The notes beneath the pieces are model-generated. The model was not told the origin of the DNA and did not search any database. It was given only the letters and a program-made list of their open reading frames with translations. Of a DNA stretch of 64,000 nt, positions 43,424-53,356 are shown in pieces. The stretch is from Anaerostipes amylophilus (lineage in GTDB: Bacteria; Bacillota; Clostridia; Lachnospirales; Lachnospiraceae), in NCBI RefSeq assembly GCF_025567365.1, contig NZ_JAOQJG010000003.1, forward strand, positions 248,001-312,000, written 5' to 3'. A program made the position numbers and the translations under genes. The stretch's first letter is position 1. Each line of letters opens with the position of its first letter.

Positions 43424-45959
43424 GTTAGAAGATGTTGCTTCGTTTAACTATCCTGTTTATGCACATATGAAAGAAAAAGATTGTATTACGATTTATGAGA
43501 CGTTAGAAGAACATACGAATCGTTGCAAATATTATTTTGAAAGAATATTTTATCAAAAAGAACTTGATTGTGTGGTACGAAGATTTAGTGAAGCATTGGA
43601 GTTTAAAAACAAAAAAGCTGTTTATCGGTGGATGATTAAGTTGTTATGGCAGATGATCATATTTCATGATATTGGAAAATGTAACCCGAATTTTCAACGA
43701 AAAAAGATGAAAAATAATGATGATTCTATACCAGAAAGTTTGAAAGGACTTTCTGGTACAGAACATTCTTTTTTATCTTCTATTCTATATCTGGATTACT
43801 TTTTTGATTTATTAGAAAAAGAAGACGCATTTGATAAAAAAGAGAAAAAGAAAATGATGGTCATAATCTGGGAACATGCTTATATTATATCCAGGCATCA
43901 TAGCGATTTAGAGTCACTTAACAGTTATGCAGAGTGTACGGACAGTCCAGAAAAAAGAGAATTGATTCATTTTTTGTCTGATCAGAATAAATTTCCAAAG
44001 ATACAAAAACAGAATGAAAAGAATATTTTCAATGTTTTTAAGAAACATTATAGTGCAAAGAAGAACTTTGAAAAAGAAGAGAGCATACAAAAATATTTTT
44101 ATTACAGACTTGCATATTCATTACTTGTAGCAAGTGATTATCATGCGACAACGGAATTTATGCAAGATATGAAAAAAGATGATTTGGCAGATGGATTATC
44201 AATTGCAGAATATGAAGAATCATATAAGAATTCAGATATTTCAAAGAGTATTCGCAACTATGAACATACAAAATATTTAGAGAAAGACAAACATCTTGAA
44301 TCTATTACAGATATGAATGAACTTCGAAGTGAATTATTTCTTGATGCAGAAAAAGAATTAAATAAACATTTAGATAATGAGCTGTTTTTCTTAGAAGCTC
44401 CAACAGGAAGTGGAAAAAGTAATACAGCATTACAATTGAGTTTTCATTTAATGGGTGAACATGGAAAGAAGTTATTTTATATTTACCCATTTAATACGCT
44501 TGTTGAACAAAATATGAAAACATTGAGTGAGCTTTTCAAAGATAAGAAATTACAGGATCAAATTGTTGTGGTAAACTCATTGACACCGATTACAGTAAAA
44601 GAAAATATTAAAAATGAAGATTCTACGAATTATTATCAAGAAGCGTTATTGGATCGACAATTTTTGAATTACCCAATGATTTTATCAACGCATGTGAGTT
44701 TTTTTAATGTTTTATTTGGATCAAAAAAAGAAGATATTTTTGGATTTTATCAGCTAACAGATTCTGTAATTGTTCTGGATGAAATTCAGAGTTATCGTAA
44801 TTATATTTGGACAGAGATTATTACAATGTTAAAATATTGTGCTTCGTTAATGGGTATGAAAATTATCATTATGTCAGCAACATTGCCTAATTTAGAAGTG
44901 TTAACAGACGAGAAAAATCAAGTAGTTCATTTAATGCAAAATCGAAATTTATATTTTGAACATCCGATTTTTAAGAACCGAGTCAAGATATCTTATGAGT
45001 TATTAGAAGATGATAAAATAACATATGAGAAATTGTTACAACACATTATTGAGAATAAGGAAAAACAACAAAAAATATTGGTTGAATTTATCAAAAAAGA
45101 TTCAGCTTATACTTTTTATCAAATGCTGATAGAATCAAAAGAAATAGAATGTGATGTAAAATGTATTACAGGAGATGATTCTATTTATGAACGTGAAAAA
45201 ATATTAAATCCAATAAAAAATGGAGAAATGAAAGACCTGATTTTAGTGGCAACGCAGGTAATAGAAGCAGGTGTTGATATTGATATGGATGTTGGTTATA
45301 AAAATATTTCCTTACTTGATAGTGAAGAACAGTTTTTAGGTCGTATTAATCGTTCATGTAAAAGAAAAGGAATGGCGTATTTTTTCTATATAGATTCATG
45401 GGAAAAAATTTATCAAAAGGATTTTCGTAAAAATCGTGAATTTACATTATGTGAAAGAAATATGCAGCAAATCTTGGAGAATAAACATTTTTATGATTAT
45501 TATAATCAGGTTTTTAAACTACTCCGTAAAAACTTAAACGAAAATACTGATGGAAAAGGAATAGAAGATTTTTGGAATAATATTAATAAGTTAAACTTTT
45601 CTGAAATTGCGAAAAGAATGCAATTGATAGATGATAATAGTTGGAGCATGGATATTGTTTTGTGTCGTAGACTTGAATTAGAAGATGGAACTGTTTTAGA
45701 TGGCGAAGAAGTTTGGAATGAATACAAAAATATATTGGAAGATTCAGATATGGAATATGCAAAAAAGCAGATAAAACTTTCGGTTGCTCGAAGCAATCTT
45801 AAATATTTTACATATAGAATCAAAAAAAATTCAGATTTAATATATAATGATATTTTAGGAGAACTTCGATGTATCTATGATGGAGAACAATATTTTGAAA
45901 ACGGAAAGTTAAACAAAAAGTTGTTGGAACAATCAGGAGGATTATTTATTGATATTTAA
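43389..45959 (+). CDS. cas3: Cas3 nuclease-helicase
   Basis: About 856 residues. N-terminal HD nuclease (H93-D94 in FHDIGKCNPNF, EHSFLSSILYLDYF, SRHHSDLES, ASDYHATTE), Walker A near 337-345 (APTGSGKSN), Walker B DEIQ from D464 and MSATLPNLEVL, then the second helicase half (VATQVIEAGVDIDMDVGYKNISLLDSEEQFLGRINRSCKR). It degrades DNA that Cascade has marked. The start is not sure: ATG 43389 or 43395; a longer frame from 43356 lies inside cas5. It overlaps cas5 in any case. Confidence 0.94.
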   Translation: MKMEKNILPFIELEDVASFNYPVYAHMKEKDCITIYETLEEHTNRCKYYFERIFYQKELDCVVRRFSEALEFKNKKAVYRWMIKLLWQMIIFHDIGKCNPNFQRKKMKNNDDSIPESLKGLSGTEHSFLSSILYLDYFFDLLEKEDAFDKKEKKKMMVIIWEHAYIISRHHSDLESLNSYAECTDSPEKRELIHFLSDQNKFPKIQKQNEKNIFNVFKKHYSAKKNFEKEESIQKYFYYRLAYSLLVASDYHATTEFMQDMKKDDLADGLSIAEYEESYKNSDISKSIRNYEHTKYLEKDKHLESITDMNELRSELFLDAEKELNKHLDNELFFLEAPTGSGKSNTALQLSFHLMGEHGKKLFYIYPFNTLVEQNMKTLSELFKDKKLQDQIVVVNSLTPITVKENIKNEDSTNYYQEALLDRQFLNYPMILSTHVSFFNVLFGSKKEDIFGFYQLTDSVIVLDEIQSYRNYIWTEIITMLKYCASLMGMKIIIMSATLPNLEVLTDEKNQVVHLMQNRNLYFEHPIFKNRVKISYELLEDDKITYEKLLQHIIENKEKQQKILVEFIKKDSAYTFYQMLIESKEIECDVKCITGDDSIYEREKILNPIKNGEMKDLILVATQVIEAGVDIDMDVGYKNISLLDSEEQFLGRINRSCKRKGMAYFFYIDSWEKIYQKDFRKNREFTLCERNMQQILENKHFYDYYNQVFKLLRKNLNENTDGKGIEDFWNNINKLNFSEIAKRMQLIDDNSWSMDIVLCRRLELEDGTVLDGEEVWNEYKNILEDSDMEYAKKQIKLSVARSNLKYFTYRIKKNSDLIYNDILGELRCIYDGEQYFENGKLNKKLLEQSGGLFIDI

Positions 45960-45968
45960 AAGTACAAA

Positions 45969-46129
45969 ATTTTACCAAGTGATTTCCAGAAAAAGTGTTA
46001 GAAATGGCTGAAATATGTACCTTTTTAGAAAAACAGTAAATTGAGGGGGCACTTGGAAAAAATAATGGAAAGGTACATAAAATCGTTGTTTTTTTAAAAA
46101 GACCATTAAAAAATGACGTAAAATCGTTG
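45969..46129 (+). promoter_or_regulatory. CRISPR leader of array 2
   Basis: 161 bases that start ten bases after the cas3 stop and end at the first repeat. It is a diverged copy of leader 1 (shared ATTTTACCAAGTGATTT, GGCTGAAATA/GGCTAGAATA, TAAAATCGTTGTTTTTT and the final TCGTTG). Confidence 0.8.
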
Positions 46130-47982
46130 GTTAAACAATAACATGAGATGTTTTGAAATCGCCATAAAAATCGCTGATTTGATCTGCAATTTCGTTAAAC
46201 AATAACATGAGATGTTTTGAAATATTCGATTCCTTCTGCTATTAAATAATCGTCCTGATGTTAAACAATAACATGAGATGTTTTGAAATAAAAAGCCGTT
46301 ACTTTTTAATAAGCAACAACTTCTGTTAAACAATAACATGAGATGTTTTGAAATAGGATCTACGCAAAAAGCGTTGCAAGATATGCAGAGTTAAACAATA
46401 ACATGAGATGTTTTGAAATAAGATAATAAACTGAATGATTAAGGAGTGATATTAGTTAAACAATAACATGAGATGTTTTGAAATATTATTATTATTCAGA
46501 CGCTTACGTTTCAATCTCGTTAAACAATAACATGAGATGTTTTGAAATTAATTGATTGCTTTTCTGCATCCCAGAACCAATATCCGTTAAACAATAACAT
46601 GAGATGTTTTGAAATAATATCTGTCTCTTATCAATCTCTTGCCGTTATCGTTAAACAATAACATGAGATGTTTTGAAATTGGGAGAGTCCGTTTAAAAAA
46701 TTGACCGCTGATGAGTTAAACAATAACATGAGATGTTTTGAAATCCCATTGTTAAGCAAGATCCAGTTCACAAGCGTGAGTTAAACAATAACATGAGATG
46801 TTTTGAAATTTAACCCATAAAATGGTAAAGTATCAGCAAGATAATGTTAAACAATAACATGAGATGTTTTGAAATGATAACTTATTACCTGTAAAAGTAT
46901 AAGTCATATTGTTAAACAATAACATGAGATGTTTTGAAATAAATCCGGACTTTCACATTCGACAGGAACATTAAAGTTAAACAATAACATGAGATGTTTT
47001 GAAATCAAAATGAGTGTGAATTTGAGGAAAAGAAAATGGAGGTTAAACAATAACATGAGATGTTTTGAAATTAATTACATAACTCCTTTTTTCTTATCTA
47101 AAGATAGTTAAACAATAACATGAGATGTTTTGAAATCACTTTTATATTTAGGCGGTCTGCCACCTGCTCCCAGTTAAACAATAACATGAGATGTTTTGAA
47201 ATAAAGAAAAATTTATGAAAAGAAATGCTTTGAACAGGTTAAACAATAACATGAGATGTTTTGAAATCTAGATAGGACCCGACAATTCCCTAAATTAATA
47301 AGTTAAACAATAACATGAGATGTTTTGAAATTCATACAAATATAATTTGGTTGGTCCTGCTGCCTGGTTAAACAATAACATGAGATGTTTTGAAATGATA
47401 TAATTCCACGAAGTTTATCTGTTCTAATCACGTTAAACAATAACATGAGATGTTTTGAAATATATATAATACATTCAATCTTCCAGATGATATTTTGTTA
47501 AACAATAACATGAGATGTTTTGAAATAAGTAGAAGTAGTTAAAAAAGGAGCTTCGTGGACGGTTAAACAATAACATGAGATGTTTTGAAATTCAACATCA
47601 CTGCATCGTGTGTTGCCTGGTACATGGTCAAACAATAACATGAGATGTTTTGAAATAGTAAACGCCTCTTATTGGCATCTGAGACTTTCGTTAAACAATA
47701 ACATGAGATGTTTTGAAATCAATATTGGATCAGTACGTTCTTGTCCACGTTCTCCCGTTAAACAATAACATGAGATGTTTTGAAATAAGAGTGAACTTGT
47801 TAGCTTTATTGAACGTGAAATGTTAAACAATAACATGAGATGTTTTGAAATAGAATAAAGCAACATTAGTAGCATTGGCTTCTTCCGTTAAACAATAACA
47901 TGAGATGTTTTGAAATAAGTCCCAGAGATGAATCCCTGAGACTCCTAATCTTGTTAAACAATAACATAAATTTATAAGCACA
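46130..47982 (+). CRISPR. CRISPR array 2, type I-B (29 repeats, 28 spacers)
   Basis: Same 30-base repeat and orientation as array 1. Repeat 24 (47627) has one change (GTCAAAC for GTTAAAC). The last repeat (47953) keeps only its first ~15 bases (GTTAAACAATAACAT) and then diverges, again at the end distant from the leader. The array lies between cas3 and cas4. Confidence 0.98.
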
Positions 47983-48014
47983 TTTGATTAATTTCTAATT
48001 TTAAGGAGGAGTCT

Positions 48015-48506
48015 ATGAGAGTTAATGGAACATTAATCAATTATTATTTCCATTGTAAAAGACAGTGTTATTTACATGGAAATAGGTTGAATCTTGAAGA
48101 TAATAGTGAAATCGTACAAATTGGAAAGGCAATTCATGAAGAACGATTACAAAGTTCGAACAGTGAAATAGCAATTGAAAATATTAAATTAGATAAATTA
48201 ACAAAAGAGTATTTAACAGAGGTAAAAAAATCAGATGCTGATGTAGAAGCAGCAAAATGGCAATTATTATATTACCTAAGTGTTTTAAAAAATAAAGGAA
48301 TTTATCGAAAAGGGAAACTAGAATTTGTTGAAAAAAACAAATCTAATAAAAAAGTAGTAATTTTGGAATTAACAGAGAAGAGGGAAAATGAATTAAAGAA
48401 AATTATTGAATCAATAGAAAAACTTTTAAATTGTCAAGACATACCAGAACGTCTTAATAAAAGTGGATGTAAAAAATGTGCATATTATGAGTATTGTTAC
48501 ATATGA
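48015..48506 (+). CDS. cas4: Cas4 exonuclease
   Basis: 163 residues, Dna2/Cas4 type: NYYFHCKRQCYLHGNRLN, GKAIHEERL, a lysine-acidic core (GKLEFVEKN) and a C-terminal iron-sulfur cluster with cysteines at about 152, 155 and 161 (CKKCAYYEYC) that pairs with an N-terminal cysteine. It trims prespacers and selects the PAM during adaptation. AAGGAGGAG precedes the ATG. First gene of the adaptation set. Confidence 0.94.
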   Translation: MRVNGTLINYYFHCKRQCYLHGNRLNLEDNSEIVQIGKAIHEERLQSSNSEIAIENIKLDKLTKEYLTEVKKSDADVEAAKWQLLYYLSVLKNKGIYRKGKLEFVEKNKSNKKVVILELTEKRENELKKIIESIEKLLNCQDIPERLNKSGCKKCAYYEYCYI

Positions 48507-48519
48507 AAGAAGGGGTAAT

Positions 48520-49518
48520 ATGGGAAGTACAAGATATATTATGTCAATGGGAGAATTATCAAGGAAAGACAATTCTATATGCTTTCGAAAAAATGGTAAA
48601 AATGTATACATTCCAATTGAAAATACAAAGGAATTATTTTGTTTAAATGAAGTATCATTGAATTCAAAATTGTTGGATTTTTTAAGTCAAAATCATGTAA
48701 TTGTACATTTTTTTAATTATTATGGTATGTATAGTGGAACTTTTTATCCAAAAGATCAATATTTAAGTGGGAGATTGTTAGTTGCCCAAGTAAATAAGTA
48801 TCAAACAGATCGATTAAAAATCGCACAGGCTATTGTGAAAGTAATTGGAGATAATATAGCAGAAATTTTATATCATTATTATAAACATAATAAAAAGGAA
48901 GTAAAAGAAACAATTGATTGGTTGCGAAAGGACTTTGTAGAAAATATTTTGAAATCTCAAACAATAGAAGAGCTTATGAGCTATGAAGGACAAGCATGGG
49001 CTAAATTTTATGCCACATTTAAGTACTTCTTACCAGAAGATTTTATTATGAATAAACGAGTAAAAAGGCCACCAGATAATCCGATGAATGCATTGATTTC
49101 ATTTGGAAATACACTTTTATATGCTAAAACTGTATCAGCAATTTATAGAACACATTTAGATCAAAGAATTAGTTTTCTACATGAACCGGCTGAAAGGAGA
49201 TTTTCATTAAGCTTAGATATAAGTGAGGTATTTAAACCAATTATTGTATTCAAAACGATTTTTGAGTTAGTTAATAATCGAAGAATACAAGTAGAGAAAC
49301 ATTTTGAAAAAAGCGTCAATTATTGCTTGTTAAATGATGAAGGTAGAAAAATATTTATTGAAGCATTTGAAAAAAGAATGGATACAACGTTTATGCATCC
49401 GAAACTGAAACGTAAGGTGACCTATCGTACGGCAATTAAATTAGATTGTTATAAATTGATAAAATATATTTTAGAAGATCAGGAATTCGTTCCATTTTCA
49501 TTGAAAGAGGGTGTATAA
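48520..49518 (+). CDS. cas1: Cas1 integrase (type I-B)
   Basis: 332 residues: MGSTRYIMSMGELSRKDNSICFRKNGKNVYIPIENTKELF, the metal-site regions MSYEGQAWAKFYATF (Glu), FLHEPAERRFSLSLDISEVFKP (His and Asp). ATG 48520 with AAGGGG upstream is the start; a longer frame from 48463 lies inside cas4. It integrates new spacers with Cas2. Confidence 0.96.
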   Translation: MGSTRYIMSMGELSRKDNSICFRKNGKNVYIPIENTKELFCLNEVSLNSKLLDFLSQNHVIVHFFNYYGMYSGTFYPKDQYLSGRLLVAQVNKYQTDRLKIAQAIVKVIGDNIAEILYHYYKHNKKEVKETIDWLRKDFVENILKSQTIEELMSYEGQAWAKFYATFKYFLPEDFIMNKRVKRPPDNPMNALISFGNTLLYAKTVSAIYRTHLDQRISFLHEPAERRFSLSLDISEVFKPIIVFKTIFELVNNRRIQVEKHFEKSVNYCLLNDEGRKIFIEAFEKRMDTTFMHPKLKRKVTYRTAIKLDCYKLIKYILEDQEFVPFSLKEGV

Positions 49519-49521
49519 TAA

Positions 49522-49812
49522 GTGAATGTAGTTAAAAATTATAATTATGCATTTTTATTTTATGATGTAAATGAAAAAAGAGTCCAAAAAGTATTTAAAA
49601 TATGCAAAAAATATTTATCGCATTTTCAATATTCAGTTTTTAGGGGTGAAATTACACCATCTAATATGATACTTTTGTCCAACGAATTAAAAAAAGTTAT
49701 AAAAAAAGATGAAGATTTTGTTTGTATAATAAAATTAAAAAATGATAATGTATTTGGTGAGGAAATATTGGGGTGTCCACGTAAAGATATTGGGGAAAGT
49801 TTGATACTTTAA
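49522..49812 (+). CDS. cas2: Cas2 integrase subunit
   Basis: 96 residues, GTG start: AFLFYDVNEKRVQKVFKICKKYLSHFQYSVFRGEI, ferredoxin-like fold of Cas2 with the conserved Asp after the first strand. Starts three bases after cas1. After it, 49813-49981 contains no gene that I can support; a short frame from 49924 runs into the IS66 remnant. Confidence 0.94.
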   Translation: MNVVKNYNYAFLFYDVNEKRVQKVFKICKKYLSHFQYSVFRGEITPSNMILLSNELKKVIKKDEDFVCIIKLKNDNVFGEEILGCPRKDIGESLIL

Positions 49813-49981
49813 GAATAAATTTTAACAGAATAGACTACGAACTCTTATAAATTTCATTCATTATGCAAAGAATATGGATATAGAGTATGAGAAATTATGT
49901 AAAAGTTAGGATGTGAGTGAGAAATGTTAACACTTGAATTGTTAGAGATTACAGAAACAATAGTAAAATATAAATATTACC

Positions 49982-51161
49982 CAGAAGCGTTTTGTTCCGG
50001 CAAAAGTTGAGATCGAGGAACATCGTATCGGAGTCTATGCAGATAAAAAAGATGAACATATGGTAAGAGCACCGCATCCAAAGGCGTTGCTGCATGGAAG
50101 TCTTGTGTCACCATCTCTTGGAGCAGCGGTCATGAACGGAAAATATGTCAATGCCGTTCCATTGTATCGACTGGAAAAAGAATTCGAACGTTATAGACTG
50201 GCAATCAGCCGTGCTAACATGGCAAACTGGATGATACGGTTAAGTGAAGAATATCTTTCTGTATTTTATGATCATCTGCATCGGAAGATCTATGATTTCG
50301 ATGTGATAGGTGCGGATGAAACGCCAGTGGAAGTAAACAAGGACGGACGACCAGCCGGAAGTAAGAGCTATATATGGGTATATCGTTCTGGAGGGATCAG
50401 CAGCATACATCATATCGTACTTTACGAATATCAGAAGACAAGAAATGCATCACATCCTATAAGATTTCTGAAAGATTATGAAGGAATCTGTGTAACAGAC
50501 GGATATCAGGTATATCATAGTGCTGAAAAGACACTGGAACATGTAACGATCGCAGGATGCTGGGTGCACGCCAGAAGATATTTTGACGAGGCATTAAAGA
50601 TCATCCCCCCAAGCTGTCAGATCCAAGTCGTGGGGATATCTGGTAATGAAACAGATCCAAGCGATCTATCGGGAAGAAGGGAAGCTTAAGGATCTGAAAA
50701 CCGAAGAAAGATTAAAGCAGCGTCAGTTGGTGATCAAGCCACTGGTAGATGCTTTGTTTGCATACGCAAAACAGCATCAGGTTCCGGTCGGGATACAGGG
50801 AAAACTTGCCAGAGCAGTGACATATCTGTTAAATCAGGAAAAGTATCTGCGGGCATTTCTGGAAAATGGGGAAGTGCCGATGGATAACAATGCAAGTGAA
50901 CGTGCGATCTGTGGATTCTGTATTGGGAGAAAGAACTGGCAATTGATCGATACGATCCGTGGAGCTGAGAATTCAGCGATCATCTATAGTATTGCAGAAA
51001 CAGCCAAAGCAAATGATCTGAAACCATATGAATATTTTGAACATTTGCTGACAGAGATTCCAAAACATATGGAAGATACCGATCGTTCATTTTTAGATGA
51101 CTTACTTCTGTGGTCAGAAAAGTTACCAAAAGAGATCAAAAAGACAAACAAGAGGTCATGA
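49982..51161 (+). pseudogene. IS66 transposase (TnpC), truncated and frameshifted
   Basis: The frame RFVPAKVEIEEHRIGVYADKKDEHM continues to HPKALLHGSLVSPSLGAAVMNGKYVNAVPLYRLEKEF, GADETPVEVNKDGRPAGSKSYIWVYRSG and GCWVHARRYFDEALKIIP, and then breaks. The rest, MKQIQAIYREEGKL ... MDNNASERAICGFCIGRKNWQLIDTIRGAENSA, is in the +1 frame. A run of six C at 50605-50610 explains it: with five C the frame is continuous (IIPQAVRSKSWGYLVMKQI). N-terminal helix-turn-helix lost. Inactive. Confidence 0.9.
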
Positions 51162-51207
51162 AAAAATGATCTTTTGTTTGTCTAGGTACGTGCTATTGTG
51201 CGTTTAC
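49982..51207 (+). mobile_element. IS66-family insertion sequence, left-truncated
   Basis: Carries the last three quarters of the IS66 transposase and a probable right terminal repeat at 51185-51207, whose reverse complement begins GTAAACGCACAATAGC; IS66 ends usually begin with GTAA. The left end, the small accessory genes (tnpA, tnpB) and the transposase N-terminus are missing. Better codon GC than the neighbouring cas and hxs genes marks it as foreign to the island. Confidence 0.8.
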
Positions 51208-51208
51208 T

Positions 51209-51667
51209 ATTAAACAACTAAATGGGTCAGGTAAAATTCACGGTGCAATTATTGATGTAGATAATATGTATATAGAGTTATCACTATGCCATTTATATAT
51301 TAATCCATATGATGGTAAAATAACGCCTTATTATGCAGAAGATAAGGGATCACGACATGTATATAAAAATTTTGAAATGATGATTAAAAATCATATTGAA
51401 TGTAAGTATGTATTAGAGGAATATAAAAAATTAAAAAAGATTTCTGTAAAAGAGAATAAAAGGTTACCGAAATGTTTTATTGAGGATAGTTTTGATGCTA
51501 ATATAACGGATGAATGGATTCAGAATGAAGATAAAATATATAGATTGTCAAATCAGATTTTAAATATGCAATATTGCGTAAATAAAAAAGTTGTTAGATT
51601 TTGGAAAGCAGAAATTTTAAATTGGAATGAATCAGAAAAAATTGAAGGAAGATTTTTGGAGGGATAA
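51209..51667 (+). pseudogene. C-terminal part of a hypothetical gene cut by IS66
   Basis: Directly after the IS end an open frame reads TIKQLNGSGKIHGAIIDVDN and LCHLYINPYDGKITPYYAEDKGSRHVYKNFEMMIKNH. This G-K-I-H-G ... D-G-x-x-T-P-Y pattern is the C-terminal part of a conserved clostridial protein of unknown function. The first in-frame ATG (51266) lies in the middle of the conserved block and has no ribosome site, so the N-terminus was lost through the insertion. Confidence 0.65.
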
Positions 51668-51695
51668 AAATAAAATAGGACTATGTATATCTAGA

Positions 51696-51721
51696 TAGTA
51701 TACGTACACTATGATATACTA
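51696..51721 (+). promoter_or_regulatory. Inverted repeat upstream of hxsD, possible operator
   Basis: TAGTATA (51696-51702) and TATACTA (51715-51721) form a 26-base palindromic site 42 bases before hxsD. TATACT within it may be a -10 box. No good -35 is seen, which would fit an activated promoter. Confidence 0.4.
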
Positions 51722-51763
51722 TATTACATAAATAAACGATAAAAATAGGAGAGAGATTATACA

Positions 51764-52126
51764 ATGGCAATAGTAAAAAAATATGCAAAAGAACTATATG
51801 CTAAGGAAGTAGTAATGAAAGCAGCATATATGTTTACCGATTGTGCATACCTACATCTAGATGTTGATACAGAAAATTATTTGATTTCTATGCAGTCAAA
51901 AACCAATCAATCAGAAGAAACATTATTAAATCGTTTTGAAAATGAATTGATTGTACAGCAAGCAAGATATATGGTAACAAAAGATACAAAAAATATACGA
52001 GAAATGATAGTGGCGAGAGCATTGTCTTCAACGATTGTAAATTTAGTCAAGGAAGAAGAAATTCCTCAAAATAAATATAATGCAAATGATATATTAACAG
52101 ATTGGTATGATGCAAATGAAGAATAA
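51764..52126 (+). CDS. hxsD: His-Xaa-Ser system protein HxsD
   Basis: 120 residues, fitting the HxsD family: YAKEVVMKAAYMFTDCAYLHLDVDTENYLISMQSK ... LNRFENELIVQQARYMVTKDTKNIREMIVARALSSTI. HxsD is a small accessory protein always found with the radical SAM pair HxsB/HxsC and a His-Xaa-Ser repeat protein; its similarity to peptide-recognition modules is only suggested. TAGGAGAGAG precedes the ATG. First gene of the hxs operon. Confidence 0.82.
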   Translation: MAIVKKYAKELYAKEVVMKAAYMFTDCAYLHLDVDTENYLISMQSKTNQSEETLLNRFENELIVQQARYMVTKDTKNIREMIVARALSSTIVNLVKEEEIPQNKYNANDILTDWYDANEE

Positions 52127-52331
52127 ATTAGTATTAAATAAAGAATTATACTCTTACAGCTATATAGGTCAAGCAATAATGGTTTATAAAAGGTTAACTG
52201 ATATTTCTGTAATAGAAGATGAAAAATATTGGATTTGTGAGTTTGATAATTGCAAATATGGAATTGCTCGAACAAAAAAAGAGTTTGAAAACTATTTGAT
52301 CCAATTATGGAATCAGGGCAGAGGTATGTAA
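52107..52331 (+). CDS. Small protein of the hxs operon
   Basis: Up to 74 residues (three possible ATG starts: 52107, 52110, 52116), overlapping the end of hxsD and ending at TAATG, where the next gene starts. LVLNKELYSYSYIGQAIMVYKRLTDISVIEDEKYWICEFDNCKYGIARTKKEFENYLIQL looks like a small alpha/beta domain. No family known to me. The tight overlaps on both sides argue that it is real and belongs to the system. Confidence 0.65.
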   Translation: MMQMKNKLVLNKELYSYSYIGQAIMVYKRLTDISVIEDEKYWICEFDNCKYGIARTKKEFENYLIQLWNQGRGM

Positions 52332-53356
52332 TGATTATTTGTGAAACATTATTGATTTCTATTATAGGAATTTTAGGATTCTATGTAACGGTGACAGATA
52401 TAAAACATGGAATTATTCAGAATAAAAGGCTATTGCAGGCAGGAATAATTGGATTTTTTATTAACATAGTATATTATTCCAGATTTGCATATGGATTTCT
52501 TCAAGTATATATAAGCAATTTAATCATCATGTCAATTTTAGCAGTTGCATTGTATATGATTCATTTTTGGGCAGCAGGAGATAGTAAATTATTAATAGTA
52601 TTAATGTTTTTATTTCCAGCAAGATTCTATGATTTTGGGAAGCAAGTAATTGCACCGGGAATATATGGTTTTATTTTAATTTTTTTATTAGCATATGTGT
52701 ATGTGTTAGGGGATACGATAATACAAAAATTAAAGCAAGCACAAAAAATTCAATATAGAACGATAAATCGACAATTTATATTTGTATTTATAAAGAGTTA
52801 CATTGTAAGTTTTATATATTTAAATTTGTTCAGTCAGGTAATCCGATTGATTTTTAAAAATTTTTATTTCAGTAATCAGGTAATATTTATGATCATGAAT
52901 ATATTTCTGGTAATCTGGATTCAAAATGTTCAGTGGTTAAAAAAAATCGGATTAATTATAATAGCATTTGCAATTGATATTATTCTGACCATAAAATTTT
53001 ATGTACCGGGGAATATACAGTGGAAAAGTTATACAGTTTTATTTTTAGCTTTATTTTTACGTCATATTATGAGTGGGTATAATTATCAGGAGATTCCTAC
53101 AAAAAATGTTGAAAAAGGAATGGTATTATCATATGTTACGTTAGCTAAATTTCTTCCGTCCAGAGTGAAAGGATTACCGAAACAAGGTGGCGAAGATATG
53201 AGATATAGAATAACTGAAGATGAAATGAATGCTATAAAACGATGGGAAAGTAGTAAATACGGAGAAGATACAATTATTATTGTTAGAAAGATCCCGTTTG
53301 CAATATTTATTGTAGCTGGAATCTTGTTACTATTTATAATAAGGATTTTAAGATAA
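52331..53356 (+). CDS. Prepilin-peptidase-like (A24) membrane aspartic protease
   Basis: 341 residues. About eight membrane segments in the first 260 residues, with the two catalytic aspartates of A24 proteases: D23 in TVTDIKHGIIQNK and D84 in AAGDSKLL (consensus GxGDxK). The N-terminal cysteine-rich methylase domain of classical PilD is absent, as in the TadV/CpaA type. A soluble tail ends in another membrane segment (FAIFIVAGILLLFIIRIL). ATG 52331 has GAGG at six bases and overlaps the previous stop. It may remove the leader of HxsA or of a pilin-like partner; no pilin gene is seen here. Confidence 0.78.
   Translation: MIICETLLISIIGILGFYVTVTDIKHGIIQNKRLLQAGIIGFFINIVYYSRFAYGFLQVYISNLIIMSILAVALYMIHFWAAGDSKLLIVLMFLFPARFYDFGKQVIAPGIYGFILIFLLAYVYVLGDTIIQKLKQAQKIQYRTINRQFIFVFIKSYIVSFIYLNLFSQVIRLIFKNFYFSNQVIFMIMNIFLVIWIQNVQWLKKIGLIIIAFAIDIILTIKFYVPGNIQWKSYTVLFLALFLRHIMSGYNYQEIPTKNVEKGMVLSYVTLAKFLPSRVKGLPKQGGEDMRYRITEDEMNAIKRWESSKYGEDTIIIVRKIPFAIFIVAGILLLFIIRILR

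Noticed and set aside
46106..47875. Minus-strand open frames across array 2 with the same repeated peptides
   Set aside because: Same artefact of the 30-base repeat.
49924..50007. Short frame MLTLELLEITETIVKYKYYPEA as a gene after cas2
   Set aside because: It runs into the IS66 remnant in a wrong frame, has no continuation and resembles nothing I know.
50605..50610. Programmed frameshift at the CCCCCC run of the IS66 transposase
   Set aside because: IS66 transposases are single-frame, and this copy is already truncated; mutation or read error is simpler.
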